Source of the DNA: Cupriavidus taiwanensis LMG 19424
Lineage (GTDB): Bacteria > Pseudomonadota > Gammaproteobacteria > Burkholderiales > Burkholderiaceae
Length of the DNA stretch: 64,000 nt
Assembly (NCBI RefSeq): GCF_000069785.1
Contig: NC_010530.1
Location: forward strand, 1,234,001 to 1,298,000
Direction: 5' to 3'
Under the pieces are notes generated by a model that was not told where the DNA came from, searched no databases, and saw nothing but the letters and a program-made list of their open reading frames with translations. This document shows, in pieces, positions 44,232 to 61,399 of this stretch. Both the position numbers and the translations under genes were made by a program. Position 1 is the first letter of the stretch, and every line of letters starts with the position of its first letter.

Positions 44232-44648
44232 ATGTCAACCATCGAAGAGTCGATTGACGTCAGGGTGCCGGCGCAGGTTGCGTATCGGCAATGGTCCCGG
44301 TTCGAAGAGTTTCCGCGGTTCATGGAAGGCGTCGAAGAGGTGAAACAGCTGGATGATCGCCGTCTGCACTGGCGCGCCGAGGTCGGGGGCAAGCATAAGG
44401 AGTGGGATGCCGAGATCACGCAGAATGTCGCCGACCAGTGCATCGCGTGGCGCAGCGTCGCCGGCGCGCAGAACGCGGGCCAGGTGAATTTCACACCGCT
44501 GGATGCGGGCGCGACCCGGGTGTCGGTGCGGATGGATTACGAGACCGAAGGCGTGGTGGAGGCGGTCGGCGACGCTGCCGGCGTGCTGAAGCGCCGGGTC
44601 GAGGGCGACCTGAAGCGATTCAAGGAGTTTATCGAAGCCCAGGCATGA
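44232..44648 (+). CDS. SRPBCC/polyketide-cyclase-like protein
   Basis: A 138-residue single-domain protein with the START-like/SRPBCC pattern. It opens with ESIDVRVPAQVAYRQWSRFEEFPRFMEGVEEVKQLDD, spread over residues 5-42, followed by the beta-sheet cavity and a long C-terminal helix (DLKRFKEFIEAQ). TAGGAGGT lies just before the ATG, a strong ribosome site. Such proteins bind hydrophobic ligands in a deep pocket. No membrane helix is seen. It lies upstream of the NRPS cluster promoter and is probably not part of it. Confidence 0.83.
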   Translation: MSTIEESIDVRVPAQVAYRQWSRFEEFPRFMEGVEEVKQLDDRRLHWRAEVGGKHKEWDAEITQNVADQCIAWRSVAGAQNAGQVNFTPLDAGATRVSVRMDYETEGVVEAVGDAAGVLKRRVEGDLKRFKEFIEAQA

Positions 44649-44783
44649 CGGCTTGCGTCCCGGTCGCGGACTGGCCTGCCAGATCGCGGCCGGATCCGGG
44701 GCCTTTCCCCGCCTTTCCCCGTTACGCGGGCAAGCAGGGTAACGCCCAGCCTGGCCGCTAACCGCCCCGCCCCCCTGCCCTCC

Positions 44784-44808
44784 TAAATATTCCCGTTCCG
44801 CCTTCGTC
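44784..44808 (+). promoter_or_regulatory. Iron-starvation ECF sigma promoter (PvdS/OrbS-like)
   Basis: TAAAT at 44784-44788 and CGT at 44805-44807 are separated by exactly 16 bp. This matches the PvdS iron-starvation box TAAAT-N16-CGT; written TAAA-N17-CGTC (44784-44808) it also fits the OrbS type used for ornibactin genes. It lies about 57 bp before the mbtH start and faces the NRPS genes. The sigma factor itself is not in the window. The match is exact in both position and spacing. Confidence 0.72.
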
Positions 44809-44864
44809 CAACAGGGTGATGCGCCAGATGGCGCCGCACACTTTGCACTGAACGGGAGCCCGCC

Positions 44865-45086
44865 ATGAGTTTCGATCGCGACGACGCCACTTTCCTGGTC
44901 CTCGTCAATCACGAAGAACAGTATTCGATCTGGCCGGACTACAAGGCCGTCCCCGGCGGCTGGCGTGCGGCGGGTTTCAGCGGCAACCGGCAGGCCTGCC
45001 TGGACTATATCGAGCGCACATGGGTGGACATGCGTCCGCTCAGCCTGCGCCGCTTCATGGAGGCGCAAGCGCAGACGGGCGCCTGA
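44865..45086 (+). CDS. MbtH-like protein
   Basis: A 73-residue MbtH-type protein: [10 protein letters not shown] (15-24), PGGW (30-33), Cys45 and WVDMRP (53-58), where a valine replaces the usual threonine. MbtH proteins bind the core of adenylation domains and are needed for their solubility or activity. GGGAG lies 6 bp before the ATG. The thioesterase gene follows after 2 bp, so they are co-translated. It is the first gene behind the iron-starvation promoter and supports the downstream Asp/Thr/other adenylation domains. Confidence 0.95.
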   Translation: MSFDRDDATFLVLVNHEEQYSIWPDYKAVPGGWRAAGFSGNRQACLDYIERTWVDMRPLSLRRFMEAQAQTGA

Positions 45087-45088
45087 CC

Positions 45089-45823
45089 ATGGCGCCCTTG
45101 CAGCTGTTCTGCCTGCCTTACGCGGGGGCTAGCGCCACGGCGTACCTGCGCTGGCGGCGCCTGCTGCCGGCGCACGTCGGCGTGGTGCCGCTGGAGCCGC
45201 CAGGACGTGGCGCGCGGCTCGACGAACCACTGCTGCGCGATTTCGAGGCGCTGGCGGCTGAAATGGCCAACGTCCTGTGCCGGCAGCGCGAGCGCCACGC
45301 CGGGCCGTATGTCCTGTTCGGGCACAGCATGGGCGGGCTGCTGGCCTGGCGCCTCTGCCACCTGCTGCGCGAGCGCGGCCATGCGCTGCCGCAGCGGCTG
45401 GTGGTGTCCGGCTGTGCCGCGCCCACCCGGCGCGATTCCGGCCGGCTGGCGGCACTGCGTGGCGATGCGGCGCTGAGCGCGGATCTGCGCAAGCACGGGG
45501 GCACGCCGGAGGCGGTCTTCGCCGATGCCGAACTGCTGCGGCTGACGCTCGATGTGCTCGACGCCGACTACCGCGTGTGCGAGAGCTTCCGCTGCGGCGA
45601 CGCGCCGGCCCTGCCCTTGCCCGTCCACGTCTTTGCCGGCCTTGACGACCCGATTGCACCGGCCGACCTGCACGCGTGGGCGATCGAGACCCGCGCCGGC
45701 CATACCCTCGACTGGTTTCCCGGCGGCCATTTCTTCCTGCACGACAGCCAGGCCGAGGTGGTCGGCCGGCTCATTGCCTGCCTGAACGCAGCGCCGGCAT
45801 CGGCCACCCTGCTGCCAGCCTGA
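45089..45823 (+). CDS. Type II thioesterase of the NRPS cluster
   Basis: A 244-residue alpha/beta-hydrolase. GHSMGG carries the nucleophile Ser80, an aspartate lies in AGLDDPIAP (near 190) and the histidine is in PGGHFFLHD (near 218). Type II thioesterases clear misprimed carrier proteins and so edit NRPS assembly. The start is 2 bp after the mbtH stop. The first large NRPS begins 56 bp downstream. It is not the product-releasing thioesterase, which would be a C-terminal domain of the last NRPS, outside this window. Confidence 0.93.
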   Translation: MAPLQLFCLPYAGASATAYLRWRRLLPAHVGVVPLEPPGRGARLDEPLLRDFEALAAEMANVLCRQRERHAGPYVLFGHSMGGLLAWRLCHLLRERGHALPQRLVVSGCAAPTRRDSGRLAALRGDAALSADLRKHGGTPEAVFADAELLRLTLDVLDADYRVCESFRCGDAPALPLPVHVFAGLDDPIAPADLHAWAIETRAGHTLDWFPGGHFFLHDSQAEVVGRLIACLNAAPASATLLPA

Positions 45824-45879
45824 CCCGCGCCGCGACGCACGACCCAACGCCAACCGTCTTCCTGAAGAGCGATCCAAGC

Positions 45880-50400
<4,521 letters not shown>

Positions 50401-50404
50401 GCCG

Positions 50405-53584
<3,180 letters not shown>

Positions 53585-53608
53585 CGTCTTTTTCCCTAGA
53601 ACGCATCC

Positions 53609-56600
53609 ATGACGCAATCCCCGACCCCTGCCCGGCAGGCGGCGCTGCTGGCGCTGCTGCTGGAGCAGGATGCGGAGCCGGCGGCCGCGCCGGCCAGCCC
53701 CGCGCCCGCCGCGGCGCCGCTGTCTTGCTCGCAGCAGCGCCTCTGGTTCCTGCTGCAATACGAGCCGGGCAGCACGGCCTACAACCAGACCCGCGCCTTC
53801 GTGCTGCGCGGAGCGCTCGACCGCCGCGCGCTGCAGGCCGCGCTGCGCGCCGTGATCGCCCGCCATCCCGCGCTGCGCACCCGTTTCGTCGCGGACGACG
53901 CCGCGCCCGGCAGCTTGCCGCGGCAGGTGGTCGAGTCCGCACCGGCCTTTGCGCTGGCCGAAGCAACGCTCACCGCCGGCCCGGATGCGCTGCAGGCGTG
54001 CCTCGACGCCGAAGCCGCGCGCCCCTTCGATCTCGGCCAGGCGCCGCTGCTGCGCGCCACGCTGCTCACGCGCGGCCACGACGACCATGTGCTGCTGCTG
54101 TCGCTGCACCATATCGTTTCCGATGCGGTCTCCAATGTGGTGATTGCGCGCGACCTGGGCATGGCCTACGCGCAGGCGCTTGCGGACGATGAGATCACGC
54201 TGCCCGCACCGGCCACGACCTTCGCCGCCCATGCCAGCCGCCAGCGCGAACGCCTTGCCAGCGGTGACCTCAACGCCCAGCGCGCATGGTGGCAGCGCCA
54301 GCTGGGCAATCACGTGCCGGCCCTGCAGCTGCCGACCGACCGCCCGCACGGCAGCCCGGTTCCGCGCGTTGCGCGGCGCATCGATGCGTTACTGGACCTG
54401 CCGCTGCTCGAGGCGTTGCGGCGCTTCTGCGCAGCACAGCGCTGCACGCCGTTCGTGGTGCTGCTCGGCGCATGGCAGGCGCTGCTGAGCCGCTATGCGG
54501 GCCAGGACGACTTCGCCGTCGGCGTGCCGCACGCGGGCCGCGACGGCGACGGGCTGGACGATATGGTCGGCTTCTTCGCCAACACCCATGTCTACCGCTC
54601 GCGTACCGCACCCGGCATCACTGGCCGCGCGCTGTGCGAACAGCTGCGCGCCGACGCGCTGGGCGCGCTCGGCCACGCCGAGCTGCCGTTCGAAGTGCTG
54701 CTCGACGGCATGCAGGTGCCGCGCGACGCCGGCCGCAGCCCGCTGTTCCAGGTGATGTTCAACCTGCGCACGACCACGACACCTGGCGCGCTGGCGCTGC
54801 CGGGCCTGCAGGTGCAGGCCGTGGAAGCGCGCCAGACTGGCGCCAAGTTCGACCTGATCCTCGACGTCGAGGACCGTGGCGACAGCATGGCCCTGAGCCT
54901 GGAGTATGACTGCGCGCTGTTCGATGCGGCCACGGCGCAGCGCATGCTGCGCCACTACCTGGGCCAGCTGGGCGGCCTGCTGGACCAGCCCGAACTGCCG
55001 CTGGCGACCACGCCCCTGCTCGGCGACGACGACGCCGCCACGCTGGCGCACCAGCACGCCGCCGGCCAGCCGGCGCGGCACGTTGCCGCCGAACTCGCCC
55101 ATCGCCGCATCCAGCGCCATGCCGAACAACAGCCGCAAGCCGTTGCCCTGCGCCATGGCCACACCACGCTGACCTATGGCGAACTGGAGCGGCGCGCGAA
55201 CCGGCTGGCGCACCGGCTGATCGCGCTCGGCGTCGGCCCCGAAGTGCGCGTCGGCATTGCCATGGAGCGTTCGCCGGAGATGATCGTCGGCCTGCTCGCC
55301 ATCCTGAAGGCCGGCGGCGCCTATGTGCCCTTCGACCCCGCCTATCCCGCCGAGCGCCTGGCCTACCTGTTCGAGGACAGCGGCATTGCCGCCTTGCTGA
55401 CCCAGCCCGCGCTGCGCGGCCTGCTGCCGCAGCGCGATGGCCTGCCGGTGCTGGAACTCGACTCGCAGGACGACGGCGCTGAGTGGCCGGAACACGCGCC
55501 CACGGTCGAAGTCCGCCACGAACACCTGGCCTACGTGATCTACACCTCCGGCTCCACCGGCCGGCCCAAGGGCGCTCAGCTGCAGCACGGCAACCTGTCG
55601 CGCCTGCTGGCCGCCACGCAGCACTGGTTCGGCTTCGGCCCGGCCGATGTCTGGACGCTGTTCCACTCGTACGCGTTCGACTTCTCGGTCTGGGAGATCT
55701 TTGGCGCGCTGTGCCATGGCGGGCAACTGGTGATTGTGCCTTTCCATGTCAGCCGCGCGCCGCAGGAATTCATCGCGCTGCTGCAGCGCGAACGCGTCAC
55801 CGTGCTGAACCAGACTCCGTCGGCATTCCGCGCGCTGCTGACCCAGCCTGAGCTGTACGGCGCGCCGCTGGCGCTGCGCTATGTCATCTTCGGCGGCGAG
55901 GCGCTCGACCCGCAAGCGCTGCGGCCCTGGGTCGACCGCTTCGGCGATGCGTCGCCGCAACTGGTCAATATGTATGGCATCACCGAGACCACGGTGCACG
56001 TGACCTACCGCCCGATCACGCGAGCGGACCTGGATCCGTCCAGCCGCGCGCGCAGCCCGATCGGCGAACGCATTCCGGACCTGGGCGTGCGCGTGCTGGA
56101 CGCCGGACTGAATCTGGTGCCGCCCGGCGTGGCCGGCGAACTCTACATTGCGGGCGACGGCCTGGCGCGTGGCTACCTGAATCGGCCGGGCCTGACCGCC
56201 GAGCGCTTCGTGCCGGATCCGTTCGCTGGCGACGGCGCGCGGCTCTACCGTACCGGCGATCTCGCGCGCTGGCTGCCCGACGGCCAGCTCGAATACCTGG
56301 GACGCATCGACCAGCAGCTGAAGATCCGCGGCTTCCGCATCGAGCCGGGCGAGATCGAGGCGCGCATCCTGGCGCAGACCGGTGTCGCCAACGCGGCGGT
56401 GATCGCTGCCGAGGGACCGTCCGGGGCGCGGCTGGTCGCGTATGTGGTGCCCGCTGCCGGTGCCACCGTCGAGGGCGCGACACTGCGCACCGCGCTGGCC
56501 GCCGAACTGCCCGACTACATGGTCCCGGCCGCCTTCGTCGTGCTCGACACCCTGCCGCTGACGCCCAACGGCAAGCTCGACCGCCGTGCGCTGCCGGCAC

Positions 56601-59600
56601 CGGCCTTCGACAGCGCCCAGGACTTCGTCGTCCCCGAGGGCGACGCCGAAACCGCGCTCGCCGCGATCTGGTCCGAGGTGCTGGGCCTGCCGCGCGTCGG
56701 CCGCGCCGACAACTTCTTCGAACTCGGCGGCGATTCGATCCTGAGCCTGCAGATCGTCGCCCGCGCCCGCGCCGCCGGCTGGGTGCTGACGCCGCGGCAG
56801 CTGTTCGAGCGCCAGACGCTGGCCGAACTGGCGGCGGTCGCCACCCCGGTGGCGCAGGACGCCGCCGACGACAACGTCGTGCCTGAGGGCGCAGTGCCGC
56901 TGCTGCCGATCCAGGCCGACTTCTTCGACACGCCGGTGGACCGGCGCCACCACTGGAACCAGTCGGTGCTGCTCGATTGCCGCGAGGCACCGGAGTTGCC
57001 CGCACTGGCAGCAGCATTGCGCGACCTGGTAGCGCATCACGACGCGCTGCGCCTGCGCTTCGGCCAGCGCGACGGCGCCTGGCAGCAGGCGTATGCCGAC
57101 ACCGAACCCTGCCCGGACCTGCTGTGGGTGCGCGACGCCGCGTCCGAAGCCGAGCGCCTGGCGCACTGCGAGGCCGCCCAGCGCAGTCTCGATCTCGCCG
57201 AAGGGCCGCTGCTGCGTGCCGTCGCGCTGCAATGTGGCGAGCGTTGGCAGTTGCTGCTGGTGATCCATCACCTGGTGGTCGATGGCGTGTCGTGGCGCGT
57301 GCTGGTCGAGGACCTGCGTGACGCCTACCAGCAACGCCGGCAAGGCCAGCAGGCCGTGCTGCCGGCTCGCACCGCTTCGTACCAGCGCTGGTCGCAGGCG
57401 CTGCGCGCCAACGCCGCCACGCGCGACGCCGAACTGCCGCATTGGCAGGCATTGGCACAAGTCGATGCCACGCTGCCTTGCGACGATCCGGCCGGCTCCC
57501 TGACCATCGCCGAACGCGATGCCGTCACGCTGACGCTGCCGGCCGACCTGACGCAGGCGCTGCTGCAGCGCGCCCCGGCGGCGTACCGCACGCGCGTCAA
57601 CGACCTGCTGCTGACCGCGCTGGCGCGGGCACTGAGTGGCTGGAGCGGGCGCACTCAAGTGTTGATCGACCTGGAAAGCCATGGCCGTGTCGCCGGTGTC
57701 GACGACACGCTGGACTTGAGCCGCACCGTCGGCTGGTTCACGACCCTGTTCCCGGTCGCTCTGGATGGCAGCGGCACGCCCGATGGCGCGATCAAGGCGG
57801 TCAAGGAGCAATTGCGCGCGGTGCCTGGCGAAGGCATCGGCTTCGGCCTGCTGCGCCGCTTCGGCTCGCCCGCGCAACAGGCCGCGCTGGCCGGGGTGCC
57901 CAAACCTGAAGTGGTGTTCAACTACCTGGGCCAGCTCGACGCCAGCTTTGCAGAGGACAGCCCGTGGCGGCTGTCGAGCGGCAGCGCGGGCGCCAACCAG
58001 GATCCCGCAGCGCTGCTGTCGCATCCGTTGTCGGTCAGCGGTCAGGTGCTGGATGGCGAACTGCGTCTGACGCTGGCCTTCAGCCGCGCACGCCATCGGG
58101 CAGAGACGGTTCACCCACTCGCCGAAGCCTTGCGCGAGGAACTGGAAGCGCTGATCGCCCATTGCACTTCCGGCGCCGCAGGCGTTACGCCCGGCGACTT
58201 CCCGCTGGCGCGGCTGACGCAGGCCGGGCTGGATGCCCTGGAGCTCGATCCGGCGCAGGTGCAGGACCTCTACCCGCTGTCGCCGATGCAGGCCGGCATG
58301 CTCTTCCACAGCGTGCTGGCGCCCGAGGGCAGTGCCTATACCAACCAGCTGCGCGTCGATATCGACGGCCTCGACCCGGGGCGCTTTATCGCGGCATGGC
58401 AGTCCGCGCTCGTGCGACACGACAGCCTGCGCTGCGGTTTCCTGCATCGTGGCGAGCAGCCGCTGCAGTGGGTGGCCCGCTCGGTGCAGCTTCCGGTGAT
58501 CCATGAGGACTGGAGCGGACGCGATGCCGTCGAACTGGACCGCTTTGCCGCCGCCGAGCTGGCCAAGCCTTTCGACCTGGAGCGACCGCCGCTGACGCGC
58601 CTGGCGCTGCTGCGTACCGGCGCGCAGCGCCACCACCTGGTCTGGACCGTGCACCACCTGTTGCTCGACGGCTGGAGCACCGCGCAGCTGCTGGGCGAAG
58701 TGCTGCGCCACTATGCCGGCGAAGCGCTGCCCGCCAGCGGCGGCCGCTTTGCCGACTATATCGGCTGGCTGCAGTCGCGCGACGCCGCCGCCGGCGAAGC
58801 CTTCTGGAAAGCGCAGCTGGCACCGCTCGACGCACCGACGCGCCTGCTGGCGGCGCTGCCGGCGCCGGAGCAAGGCCAAGGCCAGGGCGAACATCACCAC
58901 GAACTCGACGCTGCCGAAACCACCGCGCTGGCCAGCTTCGCCCGCGCGCAGAAGGTCACGCTGAACACGCTGGTGCAGGCCGCCTGGCTGTTGCTGCTGC
59001 AGCGCTGCACCGGCCAGCCGTGCGTGGCGTTCGGCGCCACCGTGGCCGGCCGACCGGCCGAACTGCCGGCCGCGCAGCAGATGCTGGGCCTCTTCATCAA
59101 CACGCTGCCCGTGATTGCCTCACCGCGTCCGCAGCAGCCGGTGGGCGAGTGGCTGCGCGAGGTGCAGGCGCTGAACCTGGCGCTGCGCGAGCACGAGCAC
59201 ACCCCGCTCTACGACATCCAGCGCTGGGCCGGCCAGGCCGGTCAGGCGCTGTTCGATTCGATCGTCGTGTTCGAGAACTACCCGGTCGATGCGGCGCTGC
59301 GCCGCACCCCAGCCGGGCTGTCGTTCTCCGGCGTGCGCAACCGTGCCGAGACTAACTACCCACTGGCGCTGGTGTTCGCGCACACCGACACGCTGCGCCT
59401 GACCTGCCGCTTCGACCGCGCCGCGCTTGGCGAACCGCAGGCGCGAATGCTGGCGCACAGCCTTTTTTCGGTGCTGCGCCAGCTGGCCGCGGATGCGGCG
59501 CGCCCGCTGGGCCGGATCGGCCTCGCTACGGCTGACGCACCTCTCGCGGTCGCATCAACTGCGGCCCAGCTTGCCCACCATCGCTTCGAAGCCCATGCGG

Positions 59601-61399
59601 CCTCGACACCGGATGCCGTGGCGCTGGCGGCGGACGACGTGCAACTCACCTACCGGGAACTCAATCGCCGCGCTAATGTCCTCGCGCATCGCCTGGCCGC
59701 ACGGGGCGTGGGACCGGACGTGCGTGTTGGCGTGCTGGCCGAGCGTTCGGTCGAAATGGTCGTCGCCCTGCTGGCCGTCCTCAAGGCTGGTGGCGCCTAC
59801 GTGCCGTTCGATCCCGACTATCCCGCCGACCGCCTGGCCTACATGATCGAGGACAGCGGCGTGGCGCTGGTCCTGGTGCAGCGGCCAGATGCCATCGCGC
59901 CCTTGCCAGCGGCCGTGCCGGTGCTCGACCTGGGCACGCCAGCCTTGTATGACGGCAAGCACGCCAACCCATCGCCGGCGCTGCATCCGCACCACCTGGC
60001 CTATGTGATCTACACCTCGGGTTCCACCGGACGGCCGAAAGGCGTTGGCATCGCGCACGGGGCGCTGGCGCATTACCTGCAGGGCGTGCTGTCGCAACTG
60101 GCGCTGGCGCCGGCATCGCGCATGGCCATGGTGTCGACGCCGGCGGCGGATCTCGGCCATACGGTGCTGTTCGGCGCGCTCGCCAGCGGCGGCGCGCTGC
60201 ACTTGCCGGCACGCCGCTGCGTGTTCGATGCCGCGGCCTTCGCACGCTACATGACGCAGCATCGCATCGGCGTCCTCAAGATCGTGCCCGGCCATTTGGG
60301 CGCCCTGCTCGACGGCGCGCAGGCTGCCGGGGTGCCGCTTGCGGACGTACTGCCCGACCACACCCTGGTGCTGGGCGGCGAAGCCACCGACGCGGCGCTG
60401 CGCGCGCGGCTCCACGCGGCACGGCCGGCGTGCCGGCTGGTCAATCATTACGGCCCCACCGAAACCACCGTGGGCGTGCTCGTGCATGTGGCCGGCACCA
60501 CGCCGCAGCCGGGCCTCGGCTTGCCGCTGGGTCAACCGCTGCGCGGCACCGGCGCCTACGTGATGGACGCGGCGCTGTGCCCGCTGCCCGACGGCATCGC
60601 CGGTGAACTCTATGTCGGCGGGCCCGCGCTGGCGCGCGGCTACCTCGGCCGTGCCGCGTTGACGGCAGACCGGTTCGTGCCCGATCCGCTCGCTGGCGAC
60701 GGCGCGCGCCTGTACCGCACCGGCGACCGCGTGCGGCGCCGCGCCGACGGCGTGTTCGAATACCTGGGCCGCGTCGACGACCAGGTCAAGATCCGCGGTT
60801 TCCGCGTGGAGCCGGGCGAAGTGGCGGCGCAGGTAGCGGCGCTGCCGCAGGTGCGCCAGGCCGCGGTGGTCGCCGCGCCTGCCGCCGGCGGCATGCAACT
60901 GGTCGGCTACGCAGTGCCGCAAACGGATGCCCGGCCCGATCCCGCGGCGCTGTGCCGCGCCCTGGCCGCCACGCTGCCACCGCATATGGTGCCGGCAGCC
61001 ATCGTGCTGCTCGACGCGCTGCCGCTCACCGCCAACGGCAAGCTCGACCGCCGCGCACTGCCGGCGCCGGACGCCGCCGCAGCGTCCGCGCCAGCGTCGC
61101 GCGAAGCGCCGCAAGGCGAGCTGGAAACCCGCCTGGCCGGGATCTGGCAAGCCCTGCTGCAGGTGCCCGCCGTGGGCCGCCACGACAACTTCTTCGCACT
61201 GGGCGGCCATTCGCTGCTGGCCGTCCAGCTCCTCTCCCGCATCCAGGGCGAGCTTGGCATCGAGGTGCCGCTGGCGCTGCTGTTCGGTGCCGCCACGCTG
61301 GCTGAACTGGCCGCCGCGCTGCCGGCGCAGCAACGCCATGCCGATGAAGCCGCCCTGCTGGAGCTGGAAGCGTTCGCCAATACCCTGGAGTCAGTCTGA
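53609..61399 (+). CDS. Two-module NRPS: C-A(Thr)-PCP-E-C-A(Asp)-PCP
   Basis: A 2596-residue synthetase. C1 (about 40-470) has HHIVSDA (167-173), where Ala replaces the motif Gly. The first A domain (about 505-1010) has code DFWNIGMVHK, the classical threonine code. PCP1 has Ser1043 in LGGDSI, the form that precedes epimerases. An epimerization domain follows (about 1085-1520, HHLVVDG from residue 1220, FNYLGQLD), giving D-allo-Thr. C2 (about 1545-1960, HHLLLDG at 1682-1688) is the type that accepts D-residues. The second A domain (about 1990-2485) has code DLTKVGHVGK, Asp. PCP2 has Ser2535 in LGGHSL. It stops exactly one codon before the next start. Confidence 0.93.
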   Translation: MTQSPTPARQAALLALLLEQDAEPAAAPASPAPAAAPLSCSQQRLWFLLQYEPGSTAYNQTRAFVLRGALDRRALQAALRAVIARHPALRTRFVADDAAPGSLPRQVVESAPAFALAEATLTAGPDALQACLDAEAARPFDLGQAPLLRATLLTRGHDDHVLLLSLHHIVSDAVSNVVIARDLGMAYAQALADDEITLPAPATTFAAHASRQRERLASGDLNAQRAWWQRQLGNHVPALQLPTDRPHGSPVPRVARRIDALLDLPLLEALRRFCAAQRCTPFVVLLGAWQALLSRYAGQDDFAVGVPHAGRDGDGLDDMVGFFANTHVYRSRTAPGITGRALCEQLRADALGALGHAELPFEVLLDGMQVPRDAGRSPLFQVMFNLRTTTTPGALALPGLQVQAVEARQTGAKFDLILDVEDRGDSMALSLEYDCALFDAATAQRMLRHYLGQLGGLLDQPELPLATTPLLGDDDAATLAHQHAAGQPARHVAAELAHRRIQRHAEQQPQAVALRHGHTTLTYGELERRANRLAHRLIALGVGPEVRVGIAMERSPEMIVGLLAILKAGGAYVPFDPAYPAERLAYLFEDSGIAALLTQPALRGLLPQRDGLPVLELDSQDDGAEWPEHAPTVEVRHEHLAYVIYTSGSTGRPKGAQLQHGNLSRLLAATQHWFGFGPADVWTLFHSYAFDFSVWEIFGALCHGGQLVIVPFHVSRAPQEFIALLQRERVTVLNQTPSAFRALLTQPELYGAPLALRYVIFGGEALDPQALRPWVDRFGDASPQLVNMYGITETTVHVTYRPITRADLDPSSRARSPIGERIPDLGVRVLDAGLNLVPPGVAGELYIAGDGLARGYLNRPGLTAERFVPDPFAGDGARLYRTGDLARWLPDGQLEYLGRIDQQLKIRGFRIEPGEIEARILAQTGVANAAVIAAEGPSGARLVAYVVPAAGATVEGATLRTALAAELPDYMVPAAFVVLDTLPLTPNGKLDRRALPAPAFDSAQDFVVPEGDAETALAAIWSEVLGLPRVGRADNFFELGGDSILSLQIVARARAAGWVLTPRQLFERQTLAELAAVATPVAQDAADDNVVPEGAVPLLPIQADFFDTPVDRRHHWNQSVLLDCREAPELPALAAALRDLVAHHDALRLRFGQRDGAWQQAYADTEPCPDLLWVRDAASEAERLAHCEAAQRSLDLAEGPLLRAVALQCGERWQLLLVIHHLVVDGVSWRVLVEDLRDAYQQRRQGQQAVLPARTASYQRWSQALRANAATRDAELPHWQALAQVDATLPCDDPAGSLTIAERDAVTLTLPADLTQALLQRAPAAYRTRVNDLLLTALARALSGWSGRTQVLIDLESHGRVAGVDDTLDLSRTVGWFTTLFPVALDGSGTPDGAIKAVKEQLRAVPGEGIGFGLLRRFGSPAQQAALAGVPKPEVVFNYLGQLDASFAEDSPWRLSSGSAGANQDPAALLSHPLSVSGQVLDGELRLTLAFSRARHRAETVHPLAEALREELEALIAHCTSGAAGVTPGDFPLARLTQAGLDALELDPAQVQDLYPLSPMQAGMLFHSVLAPEGSAYTNQLRVDIDGLDPGRFIAAWQSALVRHDSLRCGFLHRGEQPLQWVARSVQLPVIHEDWSGRDAVELDRFAAAELAKPFDLERPPLTRLALLRTGAQRHHLVWTVHHLLLDGWSTAQLLGEVLRHYAGEALPASGGRFADYIGWLQSRDAAAGEAFWKAQLAPLDAPTRLLAALPAPEQGQGQGEHHHELDAAETTALASFARAQKVTLNTLVQAAWLLLLQRCTGQPCVAFGATVAGRPAELPAAQQMLGLFINTLPVIASPRPQQPVGEWLREVQALNLALREHEHTPLYDIQRWAGQAGQALFDSIVVFENYPVDAALRRTPAGLSFSGVRNRAETNYPLALVFAHTDTLRLTCRFDRAALGEPQARMLAHSLFSVLRQLAADAARPLGRIGLATADAPLAVASTAAQLAHHRFEAHAASTPDAVALAADDVQLTYRELNRRANVLAHRLAARGVGPDVRVGVLAERSVEMVVALLAVLKAGGAYVPFDPDYPADRLAYMIEDSGVALVLVQRPDAIAPLPAAVPVLDLGTPALYDGKHANPSPALHPHHLAYVIYTSGSTGRPKGVGIAHGALAHYLQGVLSQLALAPASRMAMVSTPAADLGHTVLFGALASGGALHLPARRCVFDAAAFARYMTQHRIGVLKIVPGHLGALLDGAQAAGVPLADVLPDHTLVLGGEATDAALRARLHAARPACRLVNHYGPTETTVGVLVHVAGTTPQPGLGLPLGQPLRGTGAYVMDAALCPLPDGIAGELYVGGPALARGYLGRAALTADRFVPDPLAGDGARLYRTGDRVRRRADGVFEYLGRVDDQVKIRGFRVEPGEVAAQVAALPQVRQAAVVAAPAAGGMQLVGYAVPQTDARPDPAALCRALAATLPPHMVPAAIVLLDALPLTANGKLDRRALPAPDAAAASAPASREAPQGELETRLAGIWQALLQVPAVGRHDNFFALGGHSLLAVQLLSRIQGELGIEVPLALLFGAATLAELAAALPAQQRHADEAALLELEAFANTLESV

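Noticed and set aside
44701..44744. GCCTTTCCCC in tandem and a 6-bp inverted repeat (CGTTAC/GTAACG) before the NRPS promoter
   Set aside because: Too short and with too long a loop to call a terminator or Fur box; probably low complexity.
54389..58900. A 1503-codon open frame antisense to the two-module NRPS
   Set aside because: Same shadow composition, no recognisable fold, and the sense strand has all NRPS motifs.
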